Of a DNA stretch of 64,000 bases, positions 37,338 through 46,925 are shown in pieces. Made by a program: the position numbers and the translations under genes. Numbering within the stretch: position 1 is the stretch's first letter; each line of letters opens with the position of its first letter. The notes beneath the pieces are model-generated. The model was given only the letters and a program-made list of their open reading frames with translations. It was not told where the DNA came from and made no database searches. The DNA comes from Sporosarcina sp. ACRSM (GTDB lineage Bacteria; Bacillota; Bacilli; Bacillales_A; Planococcaceae), in NCBI RefSeq assembly GCF_022346545.1, contig NZ_JAKRNU010000012.1:85414-149413 (forward strand), in the 5' to 3' direction.

Positions 37338-39365
37338 TCACGATTCAACAAGCAATTCTTTTTTATCCCTCTCCAAGCTCTCTAACGCCTGTTGCAAATG
37401 CTCTTTTAAAGGAAGGGCTAATGTTTTTGCATACGTTGCCGTGATATGGTTATTGTCACGATATACGATGATATTCCCGATGATCGGATGACAAGTGGTT
37501 TGATCACAGAAATAATCCGTGAGGTCCGCGAATATCACATTTGAAGGAATGCCCTCGGTATTCTCCCAAGGCACTTCCTTTGAAACTCCCTCATCCCTCG
37601 AAATCGCACAACTTAACGGGTTGTTCTTCTTTTCTAAACAGCTTGGAATTTTCTCTTTCATCCGAGGGTTATCACGTATCGCGAATATGGCGGTGACCCC
37701 TTCCAGTTCTTTCCACTGGTTTATATAACCTGACGGAACCGTCTTCCGCTTATTCAATGTGGACGTCGTGAAAACCAGGTCTGGCGGATTTTCTTTTAAG
37801 TGTTCAATCAAATTTTCATTCCACTCTAAACAAGCTTCGGTTAAGTGATGTTCCGGATCTTCGTTCGTAAATCGGCAGCCATCATGATTGTAGACGTCAA
37901 TCTGGAAGTTCAGGTCTTCCGCTAAAACTTCCAGCGCCGGAAACCAATGCCCTGAATGCGACCCACCGACCAACGCTACCGTATAGCTTGGATTCGTTAC
38001 CACCCCATACGAACATTTCTTCACATTGACACTATCCTTCCCTAAACAGTTTGGATTCCCATAAAAGGAAGGAAGATCTGATTGAATATCAATCAATGCC
38101 GGAATAGGGGCGATGCCTTTTGGTGGCTCCCTCTTCTCATAGACTGCCATCGCTCCTGGGAAATCTTTTTCGTCATAGCTAACAATCAGCGCATCAGCCT
38201 TCACCTTTTCAATATACGTTGTAATAGCTAGTATGGAACTTCCTGTTACCATCAATAGGCCACATAAGACAGCAACAAGTCTGCCCTTCATTCTATTTTT
38301 ATTCAACTTGAGAATGGGTGCTTCTAGTAACTTTTTAGAGAGCAGCGATAATAGAACCGCCGTCATGATGATAATGATCCCCTCAAGAATCGGAACTGGT
38401 TTCACATCCACAGTGGCCTGATAAAAGATTAAAAGAGGCCAATGCCATAAAAAGATCCCATAAGTAAGGCCGCCTAAAAACGTCAGTGACTTGACGCTTA
38501 ACAACCGATCCACGCCAAACTTCGTGCTATTTTCGGTGGCGATTAACACCAATAATGCCCCGCTAATCGGGACAAGCGCTAAATAACCAGGGAACCCCGT
38601 GGATACCGGAAGCAAGATGCCTGTTAAACAGATAATGGAAAGTCCAAGCCAACCTAGCACCGTGTTTAGCCATTTATTCATCCGTAAGTACGGTATTGCC
38701 ATTGCCAGCATACCGCCTATGCTAAATTCCCACATACGCGCAAACGTGTCAAAATACGCCCAAGGCTGATTCACTGTTGTTTGATAAATCGAATAACAGA
38801 TCGAATAGATAAAGACGACGAACAATGCCACTAAAAAAGTTTTACGTACCGGTGTCTTCAATACTTTTCGAGCTAAAAAATACACGGAAGTGATTAACAT
38901 TGGCCAAAGGATATAAAATTGCACTTGGACACCGAGTGACCAAAAATGTTGAAATGGACTGGTTGCATGATCACGCGCTAAATAATCAACCGCATCCAAC
39001 GCCAAACGCCAGTTTTCAAAATAGAGGGTGGACGCGGTCATATGTGTAATGATCGAGCTCCATTCCAACTGAGGTAAAACCAACAAGGCTAGACTTCCAA
39101 TCACAATGATGACCAATAAGGCTTGCGGCAGAAGCCTTCTCCCAAGTCCCACTAAAAAGTCTCCAAATTGTACGGTTCCCGTTCTCTCTAGTCTCGCTAA
39201 AAGAGACATCGTAATCAAATAGCCTGATATCACAAAGAATACATCAATGCCTCCAGACACTCTTCCCAACCAAATATGATAAATCACGATTAACAACGTC
39301 GTAATCGTACGTAACCCTTCAATCTCCGGGCGATATCTTTTTTGAGGACTCTTTAAATCTTCCAT
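37338..39365 (-). CDS. OatA-like acyltransferase (acyltransferase_3 + SGNH)
   Basis: 675 residues. An N-terminal integral-membrane acyltransferase_3 domain with about ten helices (RYRPEIEGLRTITTLLIVIY, FFVISGYLI, HFWSLGVQVQFYILWP), then an external SGNH-hydrolase-like domain with the nucleophile segment GGSHSGHW and the distal NNHIT. This is the layout of peptidoglycan O-acetyltransferase OatA, which protects wall from lysozyme. Alternative substrates such as other wall polymers are possible. Its promoter copies that of the ECF sigma operon. Confidence 0.88.
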   Translation of the reverse strand: MEDLKSPQKRYRPEIEGLRTITTLLIVIYHIWLGRVSGGIDVFFVISGYLITMSLLARLERTGTVQFGDFLVGLGRRLLPQALLVIIVIGSLALLVLPQLEWSSIITHMTASTLYFENWRLALDAVDYLARDHATSPFQHFWSLGVQVQFYILWPMLITSVYFLARKVLKTPVRKTFLVALFVVFIYSICYSIYQTTVNQPWAYFDTFARMWEFSIGGMLAMAIPYLRMNKWLNTVLGWLGLSIICLTGILLPVSTGFPGYLALVPISGALLVLIATENSTKFGVDRLLSVKSLTFLGGLTYGIFLWHWPLLIFYQATVDVKPVPILEGIIIIMTAVLLSLLSKKLLEAPILKLNKNRMKGRLVAVLCGLLMVTGSSILAITTYIEKVKADALIVSYDEKDFPGAMAVYEKREPPKGIAPIPALIDIQSDLPSFYGNPNCLGKDSVNVKKCSYGVVTNPSYTVALVGGSHSGHWFPALEVLAEDLNFQIDVYNHDGCRFTNEDPEHHLTEACLEWNENLIEHLKENPPDLVFTTSTLNKRKTVPSGYINQWKELEGVTAIFAIRDNPRMKEKIPSCLEKKNNPLSCAISRDEGVSKEVPWENTEGIPSNVIFADLTDYFCDQTTCHPIIGNIIVYRDNNHITATYAKTLALPLKEHLQQALESLERDKKELLVES

Positions 39366-39401
39366 ATTCCTTTACCTCCATTGTTCATTAAGCAACGTAC
39401 A

Positions 39402-39427
39402 GACGGAGATTCTCAGGAAAAGTTTCA
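39402..39427 (-). promoter_or_regulatory. ECF sigma promoter of the acyltransferase
   Basis: TGAAAC, 16 bases, CGTC on the minus strand, nearly the same as at 34371-34396, with the same leader down to GGAGGTAAAG. Predicted to be read by the sigma factor at 32559. Confidence 0.75.
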
Positions 39428-39677
39428 AACGTTTCGAGTTAGGGAAAATTTATGCTGAAGTTCTCAAAAAAGGAAATAGGTATGGCGTTTCGTTTTTATC
39501 GGCTCTCAGACTTAACTAAGGCAGATTCCTAAATGAAGACAAAATGATCTAATTATTGACGATATTATAATCATACAATAATATATTTCTAGTGAATAAA
39601 TGAATCCATTCTACTATTTACGGACTTTGTGATGTTTGTATCACTATATCAAAACAACTTTTTGAAAGGTGATGAAT

Positions 39678-42248
39678 ATGAGTAAAATTCCCTCTCGCTT
39701 TGTAAAACCGTCGCCTATTTCTAATAACAAATCATTGACTGATTCAGCCAAACACCTGGATCATTTTGACGAGTTGATCGATTTTGGGTTGTGGAAATAT
39801 GATGTTCGCGCTGATAAAGGAATTTGGTCCAAAAAAATGTTTGAAATTTTTGATATGAAAAGCAACAAGGCCCCATCCCTTGGAAAAGTGCTTGAGAGAG
39901 TGCATGTTGGCGACCGTGGCCTCTTCCTCGAATGGTATGAAAAAGTAATAAAGGATAAAAAAGGTTCTCGCTTTGCCTATCGGATTGTTGATGGGGATGG
40001 AAATTTAAAGTTTCTCGATCAGGCGTGTGATGTAGTTATAGATGACAATGGTACCGTCGTTCAACTCATCGGGACAACAATCGATCGATCAGAGAAACAG
40101 AAAATAGAGACCGCTTTCGAGAATTATATTCATAAAGTACGAAAAGTCACTGAAGTCATCGAAGCTGGTGTATGGTCCATGGATAGACGGAATGATTCGA
40201 TGAATTTCCAGTCACCAAGGCTTTCTTTAATTAGCGGATATGAATCGATCAACCCGTCGATTGACCGGAATACATGGCGGAATATTATTCATAAAGAGGA
40301 TGTAGCAATATACGACAGAAGAAATGAAGAAGTGAAAACGAAAAACGTGCAAAGCATTGAATATCGGATTATTCACAAAAGCGGGGAAATCAAATGGGTG
40401 CGGGATGAAGTTATTCCCACATATGACGAAGAGGGTAACCTACTATCAATCGAAGGGGTCATTACGGATATTACAAAACATATGGAGCACGAACAACGTA
40501 TGACCTATTATGCATATCACGACCATTTAACGGGCCTACCAAATCGTCGATTATTTGAAGAGAAATTAATGGAAATTATGGAGGATGCCAATGCAAATCG
40601 TAAAACATTCTCTGTTCTTTATATGGACCTAGATGGATTTAAGCGGATCAATGATACGTTAGGGCATTTAATAGGCGATCAATTATTAGAGGAATTCTCG
40701 AAACGGGTTAATCTGACCATACCCGAACAGACCCTCTTTTCCCGATTCGGGGGGGATGAGTTTGTAATGGTTATTCCAAATGATAGTGGTAATCAGAAAT
40801 CTGTTCAAATAGCGGAAAAGCTGTTGGAAAACCTTCAGAAGCCTTATGAATTTGAGGATGTGGAGTTATATGCAACGGCTAGTATCGGGATATCCACCTA
40901 CCCTTTTGACGGTGATAATGTAAAGACGTTGATAGAAAATGCCGATAAAGCACTATATCTTGCAAAGGAGATGGGAAAAAACACATACCAGCTATTCATG
41001 CCGTCTATGAATGTGGAAACATACAAGTTATATACGCTGGACCAAGACTTGCGCAAAGCGATGGAAAGAAATGAATTTACGCTTCATTACCAACCCAAAG
41101 TAGAGCCCAAGTCGGGATTGATGGTTGGCGCGGAAGCATTGATTCGTTGGAATCACCCTGAATGGAAATTGGTTTCAGCCGGGGAATTTATACCTTTATC
41201 AGAAGAAAATGGCTTAATATTTCCGATTACGACATGGGTATTCCGTTCAGTGTGTGAACAACTTAAAGCTTGGATTACGGATAAGGTTGTACCAGTCCCT
41301 ATTTCTATCAATATTTCCCCAAAACTTTTTTTGAAAGTCGGTTGGGAGAATGAATTATTACAAATCATCGAAGAAACAGGAACGGATCCAAACCTATTGG
41401 AACTGGAAATAACAGAAAGCGAACTTATAAAAAATGACGAGTCTTTTGCTAATTCAATTAGCAAACTGAAATCATCTGGGATCAAAATCTCATTGGATGA
41501 TTTCGGCACAGGGTATTCTTCCCTTTTTTATTTAAAGCAATTTGAGTTGGATACACTGAAACTTGATCGTTCCTTAATTACCCCACTCGATGAAAAATCA
41601 TCCATCATCAAAGCGGTGATCCGTTTAGCACATGATATGAATATGACAGTGGTGGCTGAAGGCGTTGAAACAGTTGAACAACGTAACTTCCTATCTCAAC
41701 AGGAATGTGATCAAATACAAGGCTTTCTATTTAGCAAGCCGATTCCTCCCGAAGAGTTTATTAAATTTCTTAGACAGCCCATTCTCCGCCCAGATAAAGA
41801 ACATTCCCCGACATTCGAGAAAGAAAGACGAAAAGGATTTAGGATTGAAACAGCCTTCCCGCTTTCCGGTGAAATGATGATTATAAAATACAAAGGAAAT
41901 TATGTGACAACTGGTTCGACAGAAATATTAATTGAGAATATCGGAATAGGCGGTCTTGGTTTCATGTCCACTGTGGATCTACCTGTAAACCCCGATATTT
42001 TAATGGATTTCAAGACAGAGATTTTAGGTGAAACAATCGTTGTGACAGGATTCATTGTATGGCGTAAAATGGTCGGGGAATTTTTCCAATACGGCATACA
42101 ATTCATTCATGACGAAGCTAGACAACAATCCTTTATCAAATTATTAAAGAAATTCGCCAACCAACTCCAAAAAAATCCTGTTCCAGCAAACTGTCGATTT
42201 ATGAAAAACAATATATATAAGCATTTATCTGAAATACGTAATAGCTGA
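39678..42248 (+). CDS. PAS-PAS-GGDEF-EAL-PilZ c-di-GMP protein
   Basis: 856 residues from the ATG at 39678 (AAAGGTG six bases upstream). Two PAS/PAC domains (about 30-145 and 160-275), a GGDEF domain with intact GGDEF (RFGGDEFVMVIP), an EAL domain with EALIRWNH, DDFGTGYSS and EGVET, and a C-terminal PilZ domain (ERRKGFR then IENIGIGGLGF). Both catalytic motifs look functional, so it may make or break c-di-GMP. The PilZ second motif lacks the usual D-x-S-x-x-G, so its binding is doubtful. Not in an operon. Confidence 0.92.
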   Translation: MSKIPSRFVKPSPISNNKSLTDSAKHLDHFDELIDFGLWKYDVRADKGIWSKKMFEIFDMKSNKAPSLGKVLERVHVGDRGLFLEWYEKVIKDKKGSRFAYRIVDGDGNLKFLDQACDVVIDDNGTVVQLIGTTIDRSEKQKIETAFENYIHKVRKVTEVIEAGVWSMDRRNDSMNFQSPRLSLISGYESINPSIDRNTWRNIIHKEDVAIYDRRNEEVKTKNVQSIEYRIIHKSGEIKWVRDEVIPTYDEEGNLLSIEGVITDITKHMEHEQRMTYYAYHDHLTGLPNRRLFEEKLMEIMEDANANRKTFSVLYMDLDGFKRINDTLGHLIGDQLLEEFSKRVNLTIPEQTLFSRFGGDEFVMVIPNDSGNQKSVQIAEKLLENLQKPYEFEDVELYATASIGISTYPFDGDNVKTLIENADKALYLAKEMGKNTYQLFMPSMNVETYKLYTLDQDLRKAMERNEFTLHYQPKVEPKSGLMVGAEALIRWNHPEWKLVSAGEFIPLSEENGLIFPITTWVFRSVCEQLKAWITDKVVPVPISINISPKLFLKVGWENELLQIIEETGTDPNLLELEITESELIKNDESFANSISKLKSSGIKISLDDFGTGYSSLFYLKQFELDTLKLDRSLITPLDEKSSIIKAVIRLAHDMNMTVVAEGVETVEQRNFLSQQECDQIQGFLFSKPIPPEEFIKFLRQPILRPDKEHSPTFEKERRKGFRIETAFPLSGEMMIIKYKGNYVTTGSTEILIENIGIGGLGFMSTVDLPVNPDILMDFKTEILGETIVVTGFIVWRKMVGEFFQYGIQFIHDEARQQSFIKLLKKFANQLQKNPVPANCRFMKNNIYKHLSEIRNS

Positions 42249-42328
42249 TGTTTATCTTTAAACTTATGATTAGAAATTGAGTAGCGCAGTGAGTCAAAAG
42301 TATCCTGTTAACATAAAACATTCTAAGG

Positions 42329-42373
42329 TTCCTAGTTCTAAACAATTCCGTACTGTATTAGATCCAGGAACCA
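42329..42373. repeat. imperfect palindrome AGGTTCCT...AGGAACC
   Basis: An inverted repeat with a TAAACAATT loop, related to the one at 9082. It follows the c-di-GMP gene and might serve as its terminator, though no T-run follows. Confidence 0.4.
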
Positions 42374-42436
42374 TTTATTCATTGTCTGAAATACAAACCA
42401 ATTCTGGGAAAACTGTTCATACGTAAAGCCACAAAA

Positions 42437-42904
42437 TTAGGTCGATCCATATTTCGGCGCTTCGGCAACCCTTTTCACCTTTTGGGCATGGCCGGCAATA
42501 AAATGGCTCATATATTTTTTCAAAAATAAATGATCAGCCACTTTTCCCAGAATGCCTAAAGGGGACTTAAATGAGACCGTATCCTTCATGATCGTTTCTG
42601 TACCTTTTTCAATAAATTCATGTCTATGTGTAAAGGAATGAAAGGCCCCATGAACCATAACATCGGTGAAGCTGTTCGGCTTCATCATTTCAACAATTTG
42701 AGACGTAAATTTTTGTTTCATCCCCAAATGGCTCGTTTCCCACGTCACGAAATCGCCCCGCTCCATCAATCCAAACGTAACTCCATCAATGGCGAGTTGT
42801 TTCGTCAGCAACGTTTTTCCTGCGTGAACTTCAACAGTTCTTGCCAGGTCGAAACAAACTTGGATGGGGGCATGGATTGAAATTTCATGTTTAATGATTG
42901 GCAT
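42437..42904 (-). CDS. SRPBCC-family protein (CoxG/cyclase-like)
   Basis: 155 residues from the ATG at 42904 (AAGGGTGATATC upstream). START-like fold: KHEISIHAPIQVCFDLARTV, GDFVTWETSHLGMKQKF, MVHGAFHSFTHRHEFIE, then SFKSPLGILGKVADHLFLKK. Such proteins, like B. subtilis relatives, bind lipids or hydrophobic ligands; function unknown. Confidence 0.82.
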   Translation of the reverse strand: MPIIKHEISIHAPIQVCFDLARTVEVHAGKTLLTKQLAIDGVTFGLMERGDFVTWETSHLGMKQKFTSQIVEMMKPNSFTDVMVHGAFHSFTHRHEFIEKGTETIMKDTVSFKSPLGILGKVADHLFLKKYMSHFIAGHAQKVKRVAEAPKYGST

Positions 42905-43128
42905 GATATCACCCTTATCTGGTCTACCTATAGTGTGACGGTTCTTATGAGTAGCGTACAATTAGAGCTTGTCAATGGCAGCTAGTATCGGGTTTTAAGT
43001 TATATTTTATGCAAGTATCGTGCAGTGCATATCATCCCAAAAGAAAACCAACAATGCACAAAGGGACTTGCCCGAAAGTCAGTGAAAACCGACTGCTGGA
43101 AAGCCCCTTTGCTAAGTTTTATCATTCC

Positions 43129-43977
43129 TTAAAGCAACATTCGCAAAAATTGTTCGAAATTCACGCCTGCCTCTCTTGGAATTTGTTTCTTAGACGTTGC
43201 TTCAATTGCGGCGGCTAAGAACGTCTCAGCAAGCTTCATCGACTCTGCTAAATCTTGCCCTCGCATATGACCACCCATGATGACTGATGCAAACAAATCC
43301 CCCGTTCCGGAATAGTTCTCTCCATTATAGTCAAGGAGACTATGAAACGACCGATTGGCATCCACATACATATTGCCTACATAGCGCTTGTTTGGAACTG
43401 CTGACGGCGGATTCAATCCCGTTATAATGACGTCCGCTCCAGTTGTATGTTGCAACTGCTGCCCCGCCTCCTCTAGCGCTTGAATATAATCCGAAGTGCT
43501 TTGATAGCTCTGTAACTTCTCATACGACAAACCTGTTAGCAAGCAACACTCTGTCACATTTGGCGTAATAATATCTGCACACTTCACGAGTTCCTTCATA
43601 CGATCGAGCAAATCGCCTGTAAATATTTTATACCCTTCCCCCATATCGCCCATTACCGGGTCGACAAGCAGTGTCGTTTCGCTCGAGTGAAAGACGTTTA
43701 AAAACTGAAATAGGTTATCGATTTGCTCTCTTCCTGTCACGAAACCTGTATGAATGCCATCAAAGGTTGCGCCAAGCTTGCTCCACTCCTCTACAAAACA
43801 ACCCATTTTCGACGTTAAATCTTCACCATAAAAGCTCGGATAATCGGTTTGTGCTGTAAAAATCGCAGTTGGCAATGGCACTGCCTGAACACCCATTACG
43901 GACAATACAGGAATCGCAGCCGTTAACGAGCATTTCCCAAAAGATGACATATCCTGAATGACAGCCACTTTTTTCAT
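43129..43977 (-). CDS. pdxK: pyridoxal/pyridoxamine kinase (PfkB family)
   Basis: 282 residues: VAVIQDMSSFGKCSLTAAIP at the N-terminus, LLVDPVMGDMGEGYKIFTGD, ADIITPNVTECCLLTG and the anion-hole segment YSGTGDLFASVIMGG with the catalytic Asp (GTGD). Phosphorylates vitamin B6 vitamers for salvage of PLP. The divergent ECF transporter S component, 220 bases away, fits uptake of the same vitamin. ATG after AGGGGAAG. Confidence 0.9.
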   Translation of the reverse strand: MKKVAVIQDMSSFGKCSLTAAIPVLSVMGVQAVPLPTAIFTAQTDYPSFYGEDLTSKMGCFVEEWSKLGATFDGIHTGFVTGREQIDNLFQFLNVFHSSETTLLVDPVMGDMGEGYKIFTGDLLDRMKELVKCADIITPNVTECCLLTGLSYEKLQSYQSTSDYIQALEEAGQQLQHTTGADVIITGLNPPSAVPNKRYVGNMYVDANRSFHSLLDYNGENYSGTGDLFASVIMGGHMRGQDLAESMKLAETFLAAAIEATSKKQIPREAGVNFEQFLRMLL

Positions 43978-44196
43978 CTTTATCTTCCCCTAACTCCTAG
44001 GTACTTGTTCTGTCTTCATCGTATCACAAGAAGACGGAGACAAAAATACACCTTCTAAAATTGGAAGTAGAAAGGTGGCTTTCCGTGAAAAACAATCTGA
44101 CCTTAAGAATTTCTACGAAAGTGACACTTTCCCAATGGTCAGTCCTTTGCTAAAGTTACAGTAATCAAAAAATTCAACTGTAGTGAGGGAGATAAC

Positions 44197-44754
44197 ATGC
44201 AGATGCAAAATATACAAAATCAGTCCTATACCAGTACGCGGACGAAAACATTTGATTTAGTTTTAACAGCGATTTTAGCTACGCTGGTTTTAGTTTCAAC
44301 ATTGTTTCTTAATATTAAGCTTCCGATCGGCCAAGGCGGACTTATCCATTTAGGAACATCCATGCTTTTCATCTCGGCGATTTTATTCGGTCCTAAAAAA
44401 GGAGCACTTGCCGGTGCTATCGGAATGGGATTATTCGACGTCTTAGGTGGCTGGATGATCTGGGCGCCTATTACAATCGTGGCCCGCGGATTACAAGGTT
44501 ACATCGTTGGTAAAATCGCTTGGTCGAAAGGATATCGAGGCGACAACACTAAATTGAACATTTTAGCAGCAATTGTGTCTATGCCTCTCATGATGGCAGT
44601 CTACTATGTTGGCGAAGGATTCATGTACAATAACTGGGTAGCGCCATTAGTCTCGATTCCAGGGGATATCATTCAAAACATAGTCGGTTTACTCATCGCG
44701 ATTCCTGTCTGTATCATGCTGAAAAAAACACCGTACTTTAGAAGGAACTTTTAA
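44197..44754 (+). CDS. ECF transporter S component, predicted vitamin B6 type
   Basis: 185 residues, about six membrane helices: FDLVLTAILATLVLVSTLFL, GGLIHLGTSMLFISAILFGP-KK, GALAGAIGMGLFDVLGGWMI, IIQNIVGLLIAIPVCIMLKK. This pattern is the PF07155-type substrate-binding S component, which works with a shared energy-coupling module encoded elsewhere. Divergent from pdxK, so pyridoxine-type substrate (PdxU2-like) is the best guess; no riboswitch is seen. Good ribosome site GAGGGAG. Confidence 0.88.
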   Translation: MQMQNIQNQSYTSTRTKTFDLVLTAILATLVLVSTLFLNIKLPIGQGGLIHLGTSMLFISAILFGPKKGALAGAIGMGLFDVLGGWMIWAPITIVARGLQGYIVGKIAWSKGYRGDNTKLNILAAIVSMPLMMAVYYVGEGFMYNNWVAPLVSIPGDIIQNIVGLLIAIPVCIMLKKTPYFRRNF

Positions 44755-44792
44755 CTGATTTCAGCAAATTTAGGCTTCAAATACGATACCCC

Positions 44793-44853
44793 TTCTAGTG
44801 AAATACAAATTGCGAGACAATCGCAGTTCTATTCATTAGAAGGTTTTTTTGTC
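44793..44853 (+). terminator. two-part intrinsic terminator
   Basis: CCTTCTA-TGAA pairs with TTCA-TAGAAGG around an inner hairpin TTGCGA/TCGCAG, followed by seven T residues. Confidence 0.75.
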
Positions 44854-44985
44854 TTGATTTAGCAGAAAATGCTTGTTGATTGTCCTTTTTCAATCAAACT
44901 ATTAGAATAAAATCGTTTTGAATTTGCAAGTACGACAACCTTTTCTACTTGAGCTCCGTTAATATTGTGAAGAGGCGGTGATGGT

Positions 44986-45474
44986 ATGGACCAGGAAGAA
45001 TTGAAAAAGATCATGGATGTACATGGCGAACATTTATTGAAGATGGCCTTTTTTTATTTACGTGACCGCGAGATGGCAAAGGATATCGTACAAGATGTAT
45101 TTCTTTCCTTTTACACTTCGTCGAACTATGAGGAACGAGGGACTTTGCGTGCATATCTGACCAAGATGACCGTCAACCGCTGCAAAGATCATTTGCGAAG
45201 TTGGTCATTCCGGAATTTGCTGTTCACGCAGGATTGGGTAGAAACGATACATAAGCAACAGGATCCTCTTATTTTGAAAGAAGAGAGAACGGAACTCGCC
45301 ATCACGATATTGAAGCTACCTATGAAGTATCGAGAGATTATCATTTTCTATTATTACGAAGAATACAAGATCAAAGAAATCGCCGCTTTGTTAGAGCTAT
45401 CCGAAAACACCGTGAAGGCACGGATGGTGAAAGCCCGAAAGTTATTGAGGGAGAAGCTAAAATTCGAGGATTAG
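44986..45474 (+). CDS. ECF-type sigma factor
   Basis: 162 residues: LKMAFFYLRDREMAKDIVQD, RAYLTKMTVNRCKDHLRSWS and LPMKYREIIIFYYYEEYKIK with LSENTVKARMVKARKLLREK. Similar in plan to the sigma at 32559 but clearly distinct. The next gene, 13 bases downstream, is its likely membrane anti-sigma. No TGAAAC/CGTC-type box was seen upstream, so it may answer to another promoter. Confidence 0.92.
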   Translation: MDQEELKKIMDVHGEHLLKMAFFYLRDREMAKDIVQDVFLSFYTSSNYEERGTLRAYLTKMTVNRCKDHLRSWSFRNLLFTQDWVETIHKQQDPLILKEERTELAITILKLPMKYREIIIFYYYEEYKIKEIAALLELSENTVKARMVKARKLLREKLKFED

Positions 45475-45487
45475 GAGGTGCTATCCA

Positions 45488-46438
45488 TTGACTGAAGTGA
45501 AAAAGAGTTTAGATGCCTTGTCCGGAATCACGCCGGAAGACATAGAAGAAGTGAAACAAAGAGTGCTTTCCGGAAAACTAAGGAAAAAAAGAAGAAATCC
45601 GTTCCCGTTGACCGTTACCGCCCTAGTGACTGCAGCTGTCCTATTTTTCACATTCCATCTGCTGCAGGACGGTTTATCAACTGAGGGAAAAGAGGACTAT
45701 GAGGTCAATGATTTGATCTATGACTTCATGCTTCGGACGGAATCGGATGGAAATGTAGACAGAGCCACGTCCGAAACGAAACAGGCCGTGTTACAAAGCC
45801 TCCTGCAAATAGACGCACTAATGGAATATGCAGAGTCACTTGGCTACAAGGAAGACACGAAGACCATCGAAAAAATCGTGGCGGAACAACGGGAAGCGTT
45901 CTATGCAGAACTGGACAAAGAAAAGGAAGAGAAAAAGAACTTGATCCTTCAAACGCAAGAAAAGAATTTCGGCATCTCGTACGATGACTATTTCAATGTC
46001 ATTTTAAAGTGGACGAGCCAATCTGAGGAAGCACGTGAATGGCTCATTCGTCATCCACAGGAAAACAGCAAAACACGCGGCGAAGTGATCGGCTTGTTTC
46101 AAGAGAAATATGAGCGTGCCATTGCTGATTTCATGAAACAAAAAACGATTCCACCTTTCGATCTTTCCGTGAAATATGAGGAACTTACCGGAACAGTTGC
46201 CGCCATTGAAGATGACCGAATCCTTGTGACTCATGGATTCAAGGAGGATGTAACGTCAAAGGTAGATGAATTGATCGAGCATGGAGCGGCTTCCTATTTT
46301 ATCATCAATTCCTCTCTAGGGGAGCTTACGCTTGGTATGAAAATAAGAGTCATCTACGATTCACTGGCAGTCCCGGTTTTACCAAGAGAAGAAATGCCGG
46401 TATACCAGTATGTGGCGGAATGGGAGAAGATTGATTGA
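45488..46438 (+). CDS. membrane anti-sigma factor (predicted)
   Basis: 316 residues starting at TTG 45488 (GGAGGTG eight bases upstream). A cytoplasmic N-terminus of about 40 residues, one helix (PFPLTVTALVTAAVLFFTFH), then a helical Lys/Glu-rich outside part and a C-terminal small beta domain (LTGTVAAIEDDRILVTHGFK; LGELTLGMKIRVIYDS) of the DUF3221/OB type. No zinc-binding anti-sigma motif. Called from its place after the sigma gene and its topology. Confidence 0.75.
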   Translation: MTEVKKSLDALSGITPEDIEEVKQRVLSGKLRKKRRNPFPLTVTALVTAAVLFFTFHLLQDGLSTEGKEDYEVNDLIYDFMLRTESDGNVDRATSETKQAVLQSLLQIDALMEYAESLGYKEDTKTIEKIVAEQREAFYAELDKEKEEKKNLILQTQEKNFGISYDDYFNVILKWTSQSEEAREWLIRHPQENSKTRGEVIGLFQEKYERAIADFMKQKTIPPFDLSVKYEELTGTVAAIEDDRILVTHGFKEDVTSKVDELIEHGAASYFIINSSLGELTLGMKIRVIYDSLAVPVLPREEMPVYQYVAEWEKID

Positions 46439-46610
46439 ACAAAGGTAGCAGGTTCCGATTGGATTTACGTGAGAATCTGGCAGCTTGTTGCTCCCCCTTT
46501 TCCTGCTATCATTTTGCAGGACTGGGGGGGTTGTTTACCATGGCTTATTTTCAGGTTATGAAATAAATAGAAATTGTGTTGGAACCTTCGCTACTCAACC
46601 CACTGTCTAT

Positions 46611-46823
46611 TCAAAATGGCAAAGATTCATCCTCTATTTCCTTCAATTCGGAAGATCCCATTTCCTCCACCAATCCATCTTCATACGCCTCTTCCCATGT
46701 AATACCATACGGAATTCCGCCTTCTGTAAAGCCTGCGATAAAAAAGAAATGTTCATCCTGGCCAAATTCCTCGCCATGTCCTTCCTCCTCGTTTTGCTTC
46801 CGTTTTCGTTTATATTTCTTCAC
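46611..46823 (-). CDS. small conserved hypothetical protein
   Basis: 70 residues; basic start (KKYKRKRKQNEEEGHGEEFG) and a core FFFIAGFTEGGIPYGITWEE, a recurrent Firmicute mini-domain. Begins at GTG 46823 with GGAGGT eight bases upstream. Function unknown. Confidence 0.65.
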   Translation of the reverse strand: MKKYKRKRKQNEEEGHGEEFGQDEHFFFIAGFTEGGIPYGITWEEAYEDGLVEEMGSSELKEIEDESLPF

Positions 46824-46925
46824 ACTGAAACCTCCATTGCCAATGATTTTTCAAAAATAGCCTATCTCATTAACGAAACCAGGCCCTAAAACAATTTGTG
46901 ATTTTCTTAGATGCTGGCACTTTTC

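Noticed and set aside
44880..44985. TGAAAC/CGTC promoter for the second ECF sigma gene
   Set aside because: No acceptable match with 16-17 base spacing was found upstream of 44986.
46485..46889. 134-codon open frame on the plus strand
   Set aside because: Overlaps the better supported small gene at 46611-46823 on the other strand and has no ribosome site.
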